Positions 1 through 8,928 of a DNA stretch of 34,459 nucleotides are shown here, one piece after another. A model generated the notes under the pieces. The model saw only the letters and a program-made list of their open reading frames with translations. It ran no database searches and was not told the DNA's origin. Source of the stretch: Sphaeroforma sirkka (Eukaryota > Opisthokonta > Ichthyosporea > Ichthyophonida); NCBI GenBank assembly GCA_001586965.3, contig LUCW03002138.1:1-34459 (forward strand). The letters are read 5' to 3'. Position 1 is the stretch's first letter; every line of letters begins with the position of its first letter. The translations under genes and the position numbers were made by a program.

Positions 1-154
1 AGGAGGGTAGAGTCTGAGATACATAATTGACAACATTGGATTGTTGAAGTATCTTCTTCAGTTGTTTCGCAACTCCTGGCTGTTCTTTAAGCAGCGCTTT
101 AAGTAGTTGAGTGCGAGCTTCAGGTTCTCTTAGAGTTTTGAGTCTTTGATCCAT
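1..154 (-). CDS. Open reading frame of the gypsy A pol region, running off the window
   Basis: From an ATG at 154-152 the minus strand stays open to the window edge (about 51 codons). The peptide begins MDQRLKTLREPEARTQ and is rich in K, Q and L, so it is probably helical. It follows the linker of the same element and may be the approach to the integrase, but no integrase zinc finger or DDE residues are visible. Function cannot be assigned. Confidence 0.35.
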   Translation of the reverse strand, partial: MDQRLKTLREPEARTQLLKALLKEQPGVAKQLKKILQQSNVVNYVSQTLPS

Positions 155-211
155 GGCCTTAGCTTGGTTCCATGTTTTTTACGATCTAATGCCGTTTCAA
201 TCGGCATTACC

Positions 212-793
212 TCACACTACAATCTTGTTGGGTGCATGTGTTGTACGAGTCTTGAGCTTTTGTTCAAACTCTTTAGACTCCTCTAGTTTAGCTAAGAATT
301 CGGTTGAGAGGTTTCCACTTAGTGGTACCTGCAGGACCGATGCGACAAACAATGGTGTGTTTCCAAGGTGTCTTCTTAATAGAATAAGATCCCTGATACA
401 AGAACGTGTCGGTTTCACGGTCGACATAAATAGGTTCGTCTTGAATCATATTAATTAAATCACGTATCCATGGGTCGGAGTTACGTAAGGGACAACACAG
501 CGTAATGGTAGATTTAGTAATATTAACATAATTTAACAACTGTGCGATAAGTTGACAAGGTGGGTTAGCCACGCATTATGCTTTGATAAGTCAAGCTGAA
601 ATGCATCACCTTTAGGATGAGTCAACGACCTATATTCAGAAACCTGTTTGTTATGTTCTGCGGCGAACATATCAACAGTAAATGGACCCCATCGTGATTG
701 AGCGAGGTTAAACCATTTCTTATTTAGCATCCAATCGGTTGCTAATAACTCTTTGACTGTTTTCTGGTAGTCGGGCACAAGTCGAGAGAGCAT
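212..793 (-). pseudogene. DIRS-like linker domain downstream of gypsy RNase H
   Basis: Two overlapping minus-strand reading frames (793-533 and 572-288, continuing in a third frame to 212) encode a segment following the RNase H remnant. Just before it the frame reads like the gypsy end-of-RNase-H signature (G..N...D.LSRLVPD). It then shows DWMLNKKWF, WGPFTVDMFAAEHNKQ and NPPCQLIAQLL, matching in order the pattern W.L....F / WG.P..D.FA...N.Q / NPP..LI..LL that I know from DIRS-type retroelements and some gypsy-like elements. In DIRS elements this lies between RNase H and the tyrosine recombinase. Frame breaks occur near 550 and 330. The similarity call rests on motif recall, not alignment. Confidence 0.5.
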
Positions 794-799
794 GTCAGG

Positions 800-1379
800 A
801 AGATGGTTATGTATTCCTGGAATGTGTGTTATATATTAAAAGCGAACTTGGCAATAATGTCATGCCAGCGGCTCATCAACTGTGAATCAGGGTTCATATC
901 TTTTAAGTATGTTAAAGACTTTTGATCACAGGCGACAGTAAAAGTAACTTCCATAAAGGTAGTCTTTAAACTGTCTTAGCGCAGTAACTATAGCAAGGAG
1001 CTCTTGTTTAACGGTAGGGTAATTCCGTTGACTCTTATTATAACTCTTGCTAAAAGAATTGTATGTAGCGCGGTTTACCATTTATCGTTTGGTAAAGCAC
1101 TCCACCTACCGCTCGATCTGAAGCGTCGGTTGCTACTTGGAATGGGACACCATCCACAGGGTACTGCATGATGGGTGCGTCCATTACTTTACTTTTGACT
1201 AGTTTAAATGCATCATCACATTCTTTAGTCAAAGCTTTCCCAAAGGTCCTATGTGCAGCCGTAGGTGACTGAAAGGCTTTAAGTAATGAGAAAGATGCGG
1301 TACCAGAATCCGAGAAGAAGTTAACAAACCCACACACAGAGTTCACATCTCTTCCAGTAATTGGTGTTGATAAATCCAA
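800..1379 (-). pseudogene. Gypsy A RT thumb and RNase H domain
   Basis: The open frame 1379-1050 contains the RT-RNase H connection (F..L.SP......F..AL..EC..AF..VKS) followed by VATDASDRAVGGVLYQ, the canonical start of gypsy RNase H with the first catalytic aspartate in TDAS. Downstream another frame gives YPTVKQELLAIVTALRQFK, matching the catalytic-glutamate segment (E.ELLAIV.AL..F). The frame breaks around 1050, so translation as read would stop early. The domain normally degrades the RNA strand of the RNA:DNA hybrid during reverse transcription. Confidence 0.8.
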
Positions 1380-1509
1380 CAGAAACTGTTTCTTGCCAGG
1401 ATCAATTTCTACCCTGCTGCAGATACTTTGTAGCCAAGTAAGTGTATAGTATCTTTAGCAAAAGAACACTTGTCTTCGTTAATCTTAAGTTTAGCATGAT
1501 TAAGTCGCT

Positions 1510-2123
1510 TTAAGACTTCTTTAACGAGTTTAGCATGTTCATGTGCTGTCTTTGTAAGATAACTATATCATCTAAATAGACTGATACGTTATACGACAGG
1601 TCCGCAAATAGTTCCATCATAACTTGTTGGAAGAAAGAAGGTAACATGTGTAAGCCTTCAGGTGCACCTTTAAACTGGTACTTCTTACCTTGCCAAGTAA
1701 AGGAAAAGTATTTCCTATGAGGCTCATATATCTGTAGTTGATGGAATGCAGCTTTTAAGTCTATCTTGGAAAAGATAGTCGCACCCTCCATTTTGCGTAG
1801 TATCTCGCTTATCTTAGGTAAGGGGAAAACTATGTTGCGGAATTAGTTTGTTGATTGGCGACAGGTCTAGTACTACTCTTGTTTTTTACTAAACGTTCCA
1901 TCAGATTTATATTGATCGACCGCTAAGAGAGCTAAGTTAACTGGGGTTGCATCATAATTGATTTCAATTAAACCCTGTTTTAACCAATCTTCGATTTTGG
2001 TTTTGACAACGTCTTTTGTGTCTCCAACTCACGTAGTTATGTGAAGGACACTTTAACTTAGAGAAGTCGACGTTTGTTAAGTCAAGTCTAACGTACCCAT
2101 TAGAGAACTTAAACATACACCAG
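1510..2123 (-). pseudogene. Gypsy A reverse transcriptase fingers/palm
   Basis: The minus frame 1791-1510 reads FSKIDLKAAFHQL, then SFTWQGKKYQF, a GL..LPSFFQQVMMELF segment and VYLDDIVI. These are RT blocks of Ty3/gypsy elements, including the YLDD form of the catalytic YxDD box. The upstream part (about 2120-1800) lies in other frames and corresponds to the intact frame in the second copy at 14498-13611. Compared with that copy, this one has longer T runs near 1880 and 2030 that break the frame. Confidence 0.85.
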
Positions 2124-2640
2124 TCAGTTATTGCAATCTTCCTGTTTTTGTATAATTAAGTCCATAATTATATCGGTGAAGTGCGGAATCATATCCTTTG
2201 CTTCACCTTCCGGAGGTTTAGGTATCTTTAACATATTATCATCTGACTGATCTTTATTCGGGTCTAGCCCATTAGGCAGACCAGTGAGTGTTATACCTAA
2301 ACTGAGAAGATCAGTCATACCTATAATTAAATCGTATTTCTGAGACATGTCAGTAACGATTAGGTGAGTCTTCACTTCTCTTCTATCTGACAGCATTATG
2401 TGTGCATAGTCAATGGCTTGTTTTGCAAGTAGTAACTTTGCCATTTCCCAAGATTAAATCAGTTGTTTCGTTATGGACAGTCATATCTGTAGCGTAGGCT
2501 ACTCGGCATGAGATAGCAGAGACTTCAGCCCCTGGATCAAATAGTGCCATAACTTTTCTCCATTTACGAAAACTGTTTGAAAGATACGTTCATCTCCTTT
2601 GGTATAGATTTTTATTGAACATTTTCTCATAATCTTGCTC
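2124..2640 (-). pseudogene. Gypsy A aspartic protease (DPG variant)
   Basis: The minus strand encodes VMALFDPGAEVS around 2560-2525, the active-site loop of a retropepsin, in which the usual D-T/S-G is D-P-G. The later YDLIIGMTDLLSLG segment (ORF 2444-2124) matches the C-terminal I-I/L-G-x-D-x-L protease motif. The frame is interrupted between the two parts, where this copy has an extra T in a run near 2420. The protease would cleave the gag-pol polyprotein. The same DPG box occurs in the two other copies of this family in the window. Confidence 0.75.
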
Positions 2641-3010
2641 TAGTGCGCACATATGGTACTGTCAGTGCTTAACTGGACGTCTGGTAAGTCCTTGCAATCC
2701 TCTTTGTGCCAACCGTTAGTACCCTTGCAAGTAGCACACTCTTTCATATAGTGTCCAAAATCTGGCTTGCCTGGTGCACACTTAACGGGGTCGTGTCTAC
2801 CATTCCACTTGCCATTACGTTTTGTGAGGTTGTAACCACACTTCTTGCAAGGCGCTCTCACCTTCTTATCACCTTTCGGTTCGGTAGAAGTAGAGCCAGT
2901 ACCCCCCTCCAGTAGTAGTGCGAGGTTTCTTAGTACTACGCGCAGTATTGATCTCTACTGCGTTTCGCTTAGTGGGCTGGGTGTAGCTCGTGGTACTAAG
3001 TACTCAAATT
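2640..3010 (-). pseudogene. Gypsy A nucleocapsid with atypical zinc knuckles
   Basis: The minus frame 2861-2640 has CKKCGYNL, then HDPVKC, then CATCKGTNGWHKEDC. These give C-x2-C...H-x4-C and C-x2-C-x6-H-x3-C spacings, close to but not the standard C-x2-C-x4-H-x4-C gag knuckle. Upstream is a basic K/R/T-rich tract, as in nucleocapsid proteins that bind RNA. The corresponding ATG of copy 2 (14837) is ACG here, and a C run near 2905 is longer than in copy 2, so the N-terminal frame is broken. Confidence 0.65.
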
Positions 3011-3114
3011 GGACAGACTTCAAGGCATAGGCATAGCAAATCACCATAGGCGATGATGTCATCATTGACTTTCTTAAAAGAGGTTAGCTCCCAGAGTCTC
3101 CATCATCTGACAAA

Positions 3115-4667
3115 TTAATAAATATTCGCCAGTATAGGTACGACCACCCATCCAGTATTCATATGTGTCATATGAGCTAGAGCACCTCGAATAGTGGTAT
3201 CGTTCGCAAAGAACTTGCGAGACTCTAGAAGTTCACGGTCACGTGCATCTTCAAAAAAAGGTGTTAAGTATATTATCACGCAACTGGTGCCAGGGTAGGG
3301 CTTTCCAGTTGGGCTCATGAACCTTCAAGATAGTTCGCCATTCACCTGGCTCACAGAAATGAATAAAGGCATTCATCATCTGCTTATCCTAAGGCTGGCA
3401 GACTCCTTAAGTTGGTCGAAGGCCTTCAGTGTCTCCACTGTACTCTCATTAGTAGAGAAATCGACCTCAGCCTGCGCGTTACCTAGCTGCTTTATAAAGC
3501 TTGGTTCTAAGTGTTCACGAGGCTCATGCTCAGTGCTACGGGCTGCTAGTGCCAAGATGGTGTCTATTTCCTTTCTCTTGTTATCGATTAGATAGCGAAT
3601 GTTATCCGCTTTCCTATCGTCAAGGTCAGAGTCATTCAATAGACGGTCCTCAAGGACTTGCATACCAGAGCGTAATAGCCTGAGACGAGTATGTCTGGTT
3701 CTCACTTCCTCATCCTCAGGATTAGAGCGGGAACTCTCTAACGAGGTACTGGTGTAGCGATTGCCAAAATCGTGATTACCAGGGTTGGTTGGCAAATGAG
3801 GGTCGATATTACGAGGATGGTAAGCCTCATCGAGTTCCATACGATCATATCCTCTGACAGGGTTAGGTTTGTCAAGAGGATGGTCGATGGTAACATCAGA
3901 GCTATAGAGATTAAATTTTGAAATATTATCTCTCGCCAGTGGTAACTGACGTAGTGGTAAACATACTGGCTGGTAAACCAGTAGGTCTCGGGTTCGAAAC
4001 CCGGCCCGAATTTTTTTTCTTCTTCGGTATAGGAAGAATATCAGCCAAGTGGGACACGATAGAGGGGTCCACAACTGCTGCTGCCGCTAGCTCCTTCAAG
4101 AGCGCTTCAGTGCGGTTCAATTGGCGTCGAGATTGAGAGGATCCAACCACTCGTTGTCGAGTTATGGCGTCCTCAGCTTCGGCCCCAAGATTTGAGCTGA
4201 ATGGAATGGCTTCTCCATCGATGGCGAAACCGAAATTTTCGGACAGGTCAATACTTCCTTTTCACTCCGGATTTGTGCTGGAGTATCCTTTAGATGTGGA
4301 GTTATAATGCCCCCCCCGACATTCGTATCCACGAATTTTCCAGCCTTTCGACGTTTATCCCCAATATTTGACGGCACGTGGTCAGGGGCAAGCTGGGGTC
4401 CTGAGCTTCACTCCTAGGTGATACACGGACGCTGGCGAGCCTTTCCGCGGTAGTAGTAGATACCTCTTCTTCCAAGGCTTTAGGATCCGACGAGTCATCC
4501 TCAGAATAATCCTCTGTACCAACCTCAGAATTTGCTTCCCCAACAGTATCCTCGGCAGGCTCAACTCCAGACAGGCTAGGTGTTTCCACAGGGACCTCAG
4601 GAACCTCGGCAGGCTTAGCAGGCTTAGAGCTAGCGGCTCCCTTGCCTTTAGAAGTACCCTTAGCCAT
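3115..4667 (-). pseudogene. Gypsy A gag polyprotein region, frameshifted and interrupted by a SINE
   Basis: The likely start is the ATG at 4667-4665 (MAKGTSKGKGAASSKPAKPA), followed by an acidic and Pro/Ser/Glu-rich tract typical of a disordered gag N-terminus. The frame then shifts (near 4390 and again near 4160) into a charged segment ending at VVDPSIVSHLADILP. A SINE-like insert follows at about 4016-3930. After it a 170-residue charged, probably coiled-coil stretch runs to 3376, and a further frame (about 3375-3115) reads like a capsid segment with F.HFCEPGEWR and LRDNIL. No catalytic motifs are expected. Identification rests mainly on position upstream of the nucleocapsid. Confidence 0.6.
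3930..4016 (+). mobile_element. tRNA-derived SINE head (box A and box B)
   Basis: The plus strand contains TGACGTAGTGG, one mismatch from the pol III box A consensus TRGYNNARNNG, and GGTTCGAAACC, one mismatch from the box B consensus GGTTCGANTCC. Between them TACTGG / CCAGTA forms an anticodon-like stem around a GGT-containing 8-nt loop (Thr-like if read as a tRNA). TCGGG/CCCGG flanks the box B loop as a T-stem, and a run of T follows at 4011. The upstream sequence cannot form the acceptor stem with CCCGAAT, so this is a tRNA-derived repeat and not a working tRNA. Antisense translation gives the peptide RAGFRTRDLLVYQ, a familiar sign of such repeats. Confidence 0.6.
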
Positions 4668-5288
4668 AGTATTTGCTGGATAGTAAATCGATGTCAGACA
4701 GTCTAGAAGCAGTACACTTCTGTAACTACTAAATAACTGAAAAATATGTAAACTTCGATGGAAATTACTAGGTTTCAAACTATATTAAACTAAAATACAA
4801 TTTAGTCAGTTAGGATTTAGCAGTGGTAGCTTGTGTAAGAATGATCGGGACTGCCTCTTGTTAAGAGCCTAAATATCCTCGATCACACAGGGCGTACCTC
4901 TAGCTGTTCTTTATTGAATAATTTTCACTAGAAGTACTAAGTGTTCATGACCACTTGCCTAATTTGTAAATAGACATAATAACGTAAGTCACGTCATTAC
5001 ATTAGCTGATATAAATAAAGTTCCATCTGAAGAAAAGTTAAAAAAAGAAAAGACTTATTGGATTTTGGAGATTGGCGGGAGGACCAAAATATATAAGTAG
5101 TAGTTCGGAGATTATAAAATTTAGTTTATAATATCCTACATCTACTAATGTCTCAAATAGGTCCAAGTAGATGAGTCATACCAAATACTCAGGCTATTGG
5201 AGCCATCAAAGTGAATTTAGAACACTTTGGAAATATTGGAAAAAGAGCTTGTACTAAATTATTTAAAATACAAATAAAAACCAATGTA
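4668..5288 (-). repeat. Probable LTR and leader of gypsy family A
   Basis: This AT-rich stretch carries no convincing ORF. On the minus strand it lies directly after an integrase C-terminus (stop at 5289) and before the gag start at 4667, which is where an LTR plus untranslated leader must sit when two copies abut. The first 60 or so bases after the integrase stop recur at 14940-15000, again directly after an integrase end. An AATAAA polyadenylation-like signal is present on the minus strand near 4915. I could not fix TG...CA ends or a primer-binding site. Confidence 0.55.
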
Positions 5289-5567
5289 TTATCTCAATTG
5301 ATCTTGATATTTTAGACTGACCGGAGGCCGTATTTCTACAGTTGCGCTAGTACCATCAATGTTATTCACTTCGTAAGTATCACTCTTCTCATCATGGTAG
5401 GAAATAACAAAAGGTCCTATCGTCTTAGAAGAGAGTTCGGTAACGTTGGCGTTTCGATTTATAATGTTAACGTAATCGCCGACTTTGAACTGAACAATGT
5501 TCTTAGTGTTATTCCATCGGTCATACGCTTTAAGGAAGTACCTTCTTTTTGACATAAAAAACCCCAT
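5289..5567 (-). pseudogene. Gypsy integrase C-terminal domain (5' truncated)
   Basis: The 92-residue minus frame contains YDRWNNTKNIVQFKVGDYV, then SSKTIGPFVISYHDEK, DTYEVNN and PPVSLKY. This matches the SH3-like C-terminal fold of gypsy integrases (K.GD.V..........GPF.I......Y.V). The zinc-finger and DDE core are absent: upstream on the minus strand the sequence dissolves into the 28-bp repeats at 5583-5690 and then the gene island. It is therefore the 3' end of a second family A copy, truncated where the island begins. Confidence 0.75.
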
Positions 5568-5690
5568 TATTATTCACCGATTGCAAAATCGCCTTCTTTT
5601 TTGACCATTTCCAAAAGTACCTTCTTTTTTTACCAATCTGAAATTCACCTTCTTTTTTGACCCTCTTCCAAAATCACCTTCTTTTTTTTC
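5532..5690. repeat. Degenerate 28-bp tandem repeat array (CCTTCTTTTTT core)
   Basis: Five occurrences of the core [AG]CCTTCTTTTTT appear at about 5538, 5591, 5619, 5647 and 5676, the last four spaced about 28 bp, each preceded by an AAAA/GAAA-type stretch and mostly followed by GAC or CCA. The first occurrence lies inside the integrase ORF. The array sits exactly at the junction between gypsy sequence and the gene island. No ORF of note is present. Confidence 0.75.
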
Positions 5691-5846
5691 CGATTTTTTT
5701 CTTTATAAGACAAACGTACAAAATAGGGGCCGCCGCTAGGCAATAATACTTGTGGTGGCTCAAGTCTCTACCTAGGACGCCGACTTGAAGTTACTTCAAC
5801 GATGCCCTGCTGGCAATGAGTGATGCAAATGCAGGCGTCAAGATGC
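5691..5846. other. Left edge of the gene island, no confident gene
   Basis: Composition changes here from AT-rich to a CpG-richer sequence that continues to about 13560. A plus-strand fragment from about 5795 reads SYFNDALLAMSDANAGVKML and goes on through the 3' end of the minus-strand gene to a stop near 5900. It has no in-frame start and follows a stop codon, so it could be the tail of a truncated gene or chance. I do not annotate it as a gene. Confidence 0.3.
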
Positions 5847-7430
5847 TCAAGGCCACCCGACAGCTAAAGACCGGCAATTTACAGCAACTCGTTCTGGTAT
5901 GAATGACGCAACACGAGCGTCCATGCCACTACTATGTACAGCAATGAGTTCGTCAATGCTATCGGCCGATTTCCTGGAAACCTTGGTCCCCATAAATTGA
6001 AGGCCATACTGATCAAACGCGCGCGCACGATCGCGCACTAGAGCCAACAGCGACATTGTAACGTCAACCGGTCGCATGTTGTCGTGGATTTGAAAGTTTT
6101 CGATCAAGTGCGCTGTGAACGACGGTTTGGATACGCCATCCAGGTCGCGTTCGACAGGTACTCCCTCACCCGGTTGACTATCGTCACCGCGCGCCTTAAT
6201 AGTCTATACATTTTGAATGAGGGATCAAAGTCAGGCTGTGACATAATGAGTGCGAGCAAGTCGCGGCGATTTGCGCCAATTGCCCGGTCTGCTTCACTAT
6301 TCAGATCAATGTAAGGTAGCAGGACACGTGCCATATTCACACTCACATTGGCGAATCTAAATGTTCCATCTCTGGGTGGTCCCATGTACTCGATTAGGGA
6401 AGAAACGTACCCTGTTCGCCCCGAGTTCACACCCTTTCTAAACATTCGGGTTTGATCACTTTCGTTGCTGTTGTCCACAGCTACAGGAATCATGTCTGGA
6501 CGCGTGTACAACAAATGCATATCGATCAATCCGTGGCGAAGGGGATTGTGGGAAAATTCGTGCTTCATAAATGCATCCAGAATTTCAGGCGATCCGTACC
6601 GGAATATTTCATTGACCTTGATATCCACACCATCCATATCAAATTGCGTGAGAGCCGTATGGAATGTCTCTACGTCGCTCTCGGCGATGGCCTTGTACAT
6701 AATATCGACCTCACTTACTCTAGTTGGCCATTCAAGCATCGAGGCCCCCTCCGGTCCAACCAGCAACTCCGCCATTGACCTAGCCCAATGACGAGCGGCA
6801 ATTTCAGCTAGATGGTCCCTGTCAAATGTGTCATCAAAGTCGGGGTGCTGCATAAATAAACGCATTCGTTCGACGTCGTGCGAGCGTGCGATGACTTTGA
6901 CCGCCTCGAAAACCGGTTCAGATCCACCTCTTTGAGATACTCGGAAACCAAACCCAAGTCCATGTTGGAGATTGATAGGGGATTGGGTACATCGATAGGT
7001 CCGTCCATAGCACGCATGACTATTCGCATTAGGCGTTTGTCGTACTTTGTTCTTGCGCCCTCCAGATATACATTTCGGCGCGACTCATCATCGATATGCG
7101 AGACCGTCAATTCTACGTTCTGGTAACGTCCCATCTTCGCCTCCCCACTAGAAATTCGTACAATGTATTTTCGCTTGACAAGTCAATTCGCCCTAACTCA
7201 AGAAGCGATTGGAGCATTCTGGGTGAATAGGCGATGTTGGTGCTTGTGCTACTGGGGCTGAACATGGGTGTGGCATCGGTGAATAGTTCCAACACAAACT
7301 CGACTCTATCGCTTATGATCTCAGCTTCGAATGCAATCGACCACTCCCAACTTCGGAGACCAGCAGCCACCCTGCGCGCCCAGACAACGTTGTTGTCAAC
7401 AATTGCATTCCGCAACTCGTTATCATCCAT
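5847..7430 (-). pseudogene. Ankyrin-like repeat protein, about 520 residues, frameshifted
   Basis: Four consecutive overlapping minus-strand frames (7430-7113, 7134-6808, 6865-6104, 6107-5847) read as one protein starting MDDNELRNAIVDNN at 7430. Internal repeats of the form L.LFMQHPDFDD and LLALIMSQPDFDPS, each followed by helical segments with conserved Leu and Ala, resemble the degenerate ankyrin-type repeats common in large DNA viruses and amoebal bacteria, where they mediate protein-protein contacts. Switch points lie near 7130, 6900 (a T4 run) and 6120. No signal peptide or membrane segment is visible. The gene is divergent from the one at 7621. Whether the breaks are real mutation or sequencing error cannot be decided here. 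Ankyrin assignment is moderate; a leucine-rich helical repeat is an alternative. Confidence 0.55.
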
Positions 7431-7525
7431 GTCACCCTGGTTTTCTCGACTGTTTCGTTTCTATTCACAAAAAAAAACCCAACGGGGCTACAAAAGGGTA
7501 TTTGTGTGCACTCGTCCAGATTATG

Positions 7526-7560
<35 letters not shown>

Positions 7561-7620
7561 CGAAATTGTATGAAGAAATATTTCCTTTTTCTTTTCTTTT
7601 CAACATGTACAAAAAATATC
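7431..7620. promoter_or_regulatory. Divergent intergenic region with A-tract and TA/TG microsatellites
   Basis: This 190-bp gap separates two divergently read genes and must hold both upstream regions. It contains an A run at about 7470-7478, (TA)n at 7525-7544 running directly into (TG)n at 7544-7560, and T-rich sequence before the plus-strand start. No single core-promoter motif stands out. Translations of the repeats give meaningless IYIYIYV/VCVCV peptides. Confidence 0.45.
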
Positions 7621-8319
7621 ATGCCGCACCTCCCCAAAATCGAAGTCGACATCCCATACGACGACGAATCCACCGTCGACCGGTCGATCGATGAAGTGCA
7701 AGCGCGAGTAGCGTCCATATTTCGTACCAGAATAATATTTGGGTCGCAAAACGAGTTTGTTATTCAACTCACACATGTGCTTTCAACCTACAAATCTGTA
7801 CACGAACTTTCCGGGTTCTTCAAAAAAGTATACCTTTGACTGCGATATCATCGATTGTGAATGCAATCCCCGATCGCAACACATGCAATTTGATATACCA
7901 CAGCTTCCGCTCGTTTATGATATGTCCGTTATTTTTTTTGCTACGAATGGCATTGACGAAATATGGGAACTGTATGAAAACAACAATTTTTCCGTATTGC
8001 GCATGCTTCTTCGTTTTTCAAAGAGACCCACGCACGATATTCAGTGGACTGCAATGGTAGAACACGCTTGAGCGCGCTTGAATCGCAGAGTATGTATCGA
8101 CAAATGAAGAAAATACTACACAGTGGTACCGCAACATCAACGTTGCTGAGAGCGACGCACTTTGAACTGGAACTAAGAAAGGGTTGCGCAATGTCATATA
8201 AACGCCTGGGTGACTCTAAGCACAAGCGTACAATACTAGAGCTCGAGCTGCAGCGTGATATGATTCGAGCGTGGATCAACCAGGTTCGTGTGCGACACGG
8301 CGTCGAAATCAATATTTAG
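7621..8319 (+). pseudogene. Unknown protein of about 230 residues, two frame breaks
   Basis: Starting at ATG 7621 (MPHLPKIEVDIPYDDES), the protein can be followed through three frames: 7621-7839, then from an A6 run near 7825 into the frame ending at 8071, then near 8060 into the frame ending at 8319. The parts are coherent: an acidic N-terminus, a central segment with several Cys (FDCDIIDCEC) and WELYENNNFSVLRMLLRF, and a basic, probably coiled-coil C-terminus with LELELQRDMIRAWIN. No signal peptide, membrane segment or recognisable domain is seen. I do not recognise the family. It is the first plus-strand gene of a run continuing to about 8830. Confidence 0.45.
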
Positions 8320-8835
8320 TTTTAGTGTGTGTGATCGTCGTGGTGGTCGGGGCAGTCAGCACCAACATGGCCGCAGACTCTAATACTACTACTACTAGTA
8401 GTACTACTACTGCTACTGCTACTGGAGCACTGACTAATCGATCGTGTACTGGGAGCGGCAATCGTCGAATGCCGCGCCTTGGACTCGGTGTGTACGCCGG
8501 ACAAGAGGCCAAGGGGCTGGACGTGGGCTTTGAGTGGAGATACTACACCATGGCCGAGCTCAGCAGCCCCATGACCAGGGGCGAGTACGACTGGACCACC
8601 CTCGAAAAGGATCTGGCCGGCGCCAAGTCCCGTGGCCGGCCAATGGTCATGCGGATCCAGGACCAGAGTGGCACCAACTCTACCCAGCGGCGGAGAGTTC
8701 CCGGACTCGATCAAGACGCCGTTTGGGGATGTGGCGCTCCTGGAACGCGTGAAACAGTACAATGTGCAATACGTGTTTGCGAACCAGCAGCGGGAGGACC
8801 CGAACTGGGACCAGGCCGTGGCGGCGGTGATGCAG
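8271..8835 (+). pseudogene. Secreted glycoside-hydrolase-like protein (DUF4832-type N-terminus), truncated
   Basis: The frame opens with a hydrophobic signal-like stretch (LVLVCVIVVVVGAVST), then a Ser/Thr-rich linker, then RLGLGVYAG, FEWRYYTMAELSSP, GEYDWTTLEKDLAGAKSRG and RPMVMRI. This resembles the first beta-alpha units of TIM-barrel hydrolases of the DUF4832 or GH42-like kind, where a line such as RYYW..LEP..G.YDW....A.A..RG....R is typical. Around 8690 the frame shifts to GGEFPDSIKTPFGDVALLER, which fits the same fold and runs to 8835, where an (AAT)n tract replaces the rest of the barrel. The first in-frame ATG is 8367, downstream of the signal-like stretch, and the only earlier candidate start is GTG 8271, so the true start is uncertain. 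No catalytic acid can be placed. Confidence 0.45.
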
Positions 8836-8838
8836 ATG

Positions 8839-8879
<41 letters not shown>

Positions 8880-8899
8880 TATTATTATTATTATTATTA
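8836..8899. repeat. (AAT)n-(ATT)n microsatellite forming a perfect inverted repeat
   Basis: About 14 AAT units run directly into about 7 ATT units, with the switch at 8880. The two halves are complementary, so a single strand can form a long A-T hairpin. It lies where the upstream hydrolase-like frame ends and just before the upstream region of the next gene. Read through, it gives poly-Asn/poly-Tyr or poly-Ile, which is not taken as coding. Confidence 0.9.
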
Positions 8900-8904
8900 A
8901 AAAA

Positions 8905-8928
8905 ATTTAAAAACTGTATTTAAAAAAC
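8905..8928 (+). promoter_or_regulatory. Upstream element shared by two small membrane-protein genes (copy 1)
   Basis: The sequence ATTTAAAAACTGTATTTAAA, followed by AAAC, ends directly at the ATG of the small gene at 8929. The same order, A-rich tract then ACTGYATTTAAAAA and C before ATG, occurs at 10074-10098 upstream of the paralogue. Being conserved where the sequence further upstream is unrelated, it is a good candidate for a promoter or leader. Role is inferred from position. Confidence 0.5.

Larger units (their letters stand above)
1..5288 (-). mobile_element. Ty3/gypsy-like retrotransposon, family A, copy 1 (gag to pol, incomplete at left edge)
   Basis: Read on the minus strand, the order is LTR-like sequence (about 5288-4668), gag (4667-3115), zinc-binding nucleocapsid (about 3010-2640), aspartic protease (2640-2124), reverse transcriptase (about 2120-1510), RNase H (1379-800), and a linker that leaves the window at base 1. 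Protease before RT before RNase H is the gypsy/Metaviridae order. The reading frame is broken many times, often at homopolymer runs that are shorter in the second copy at 13587-14915. An integrase core is not seen here and would lie beyond the left edge. Family assignment is secure from RT and RNase H motifs; the exact boundaries are not. Confidence 0.85.

Noticed and set aside
3942..4010. Functional tRNA-Thr gene
   Set aside because: Box A, box B, anticodon stem and T-stem are present, but there is no acceptor stem and the anticodon loop has 8 bases; a SINE head explains it better.
8322..8762. Minus-strand 146-codon ORF
   Set aside because: Antisense of the hydrolase-like frame, which has a signal-like start, a Ser/Thr linker and barrel-type motifs; the minus frame shows none.
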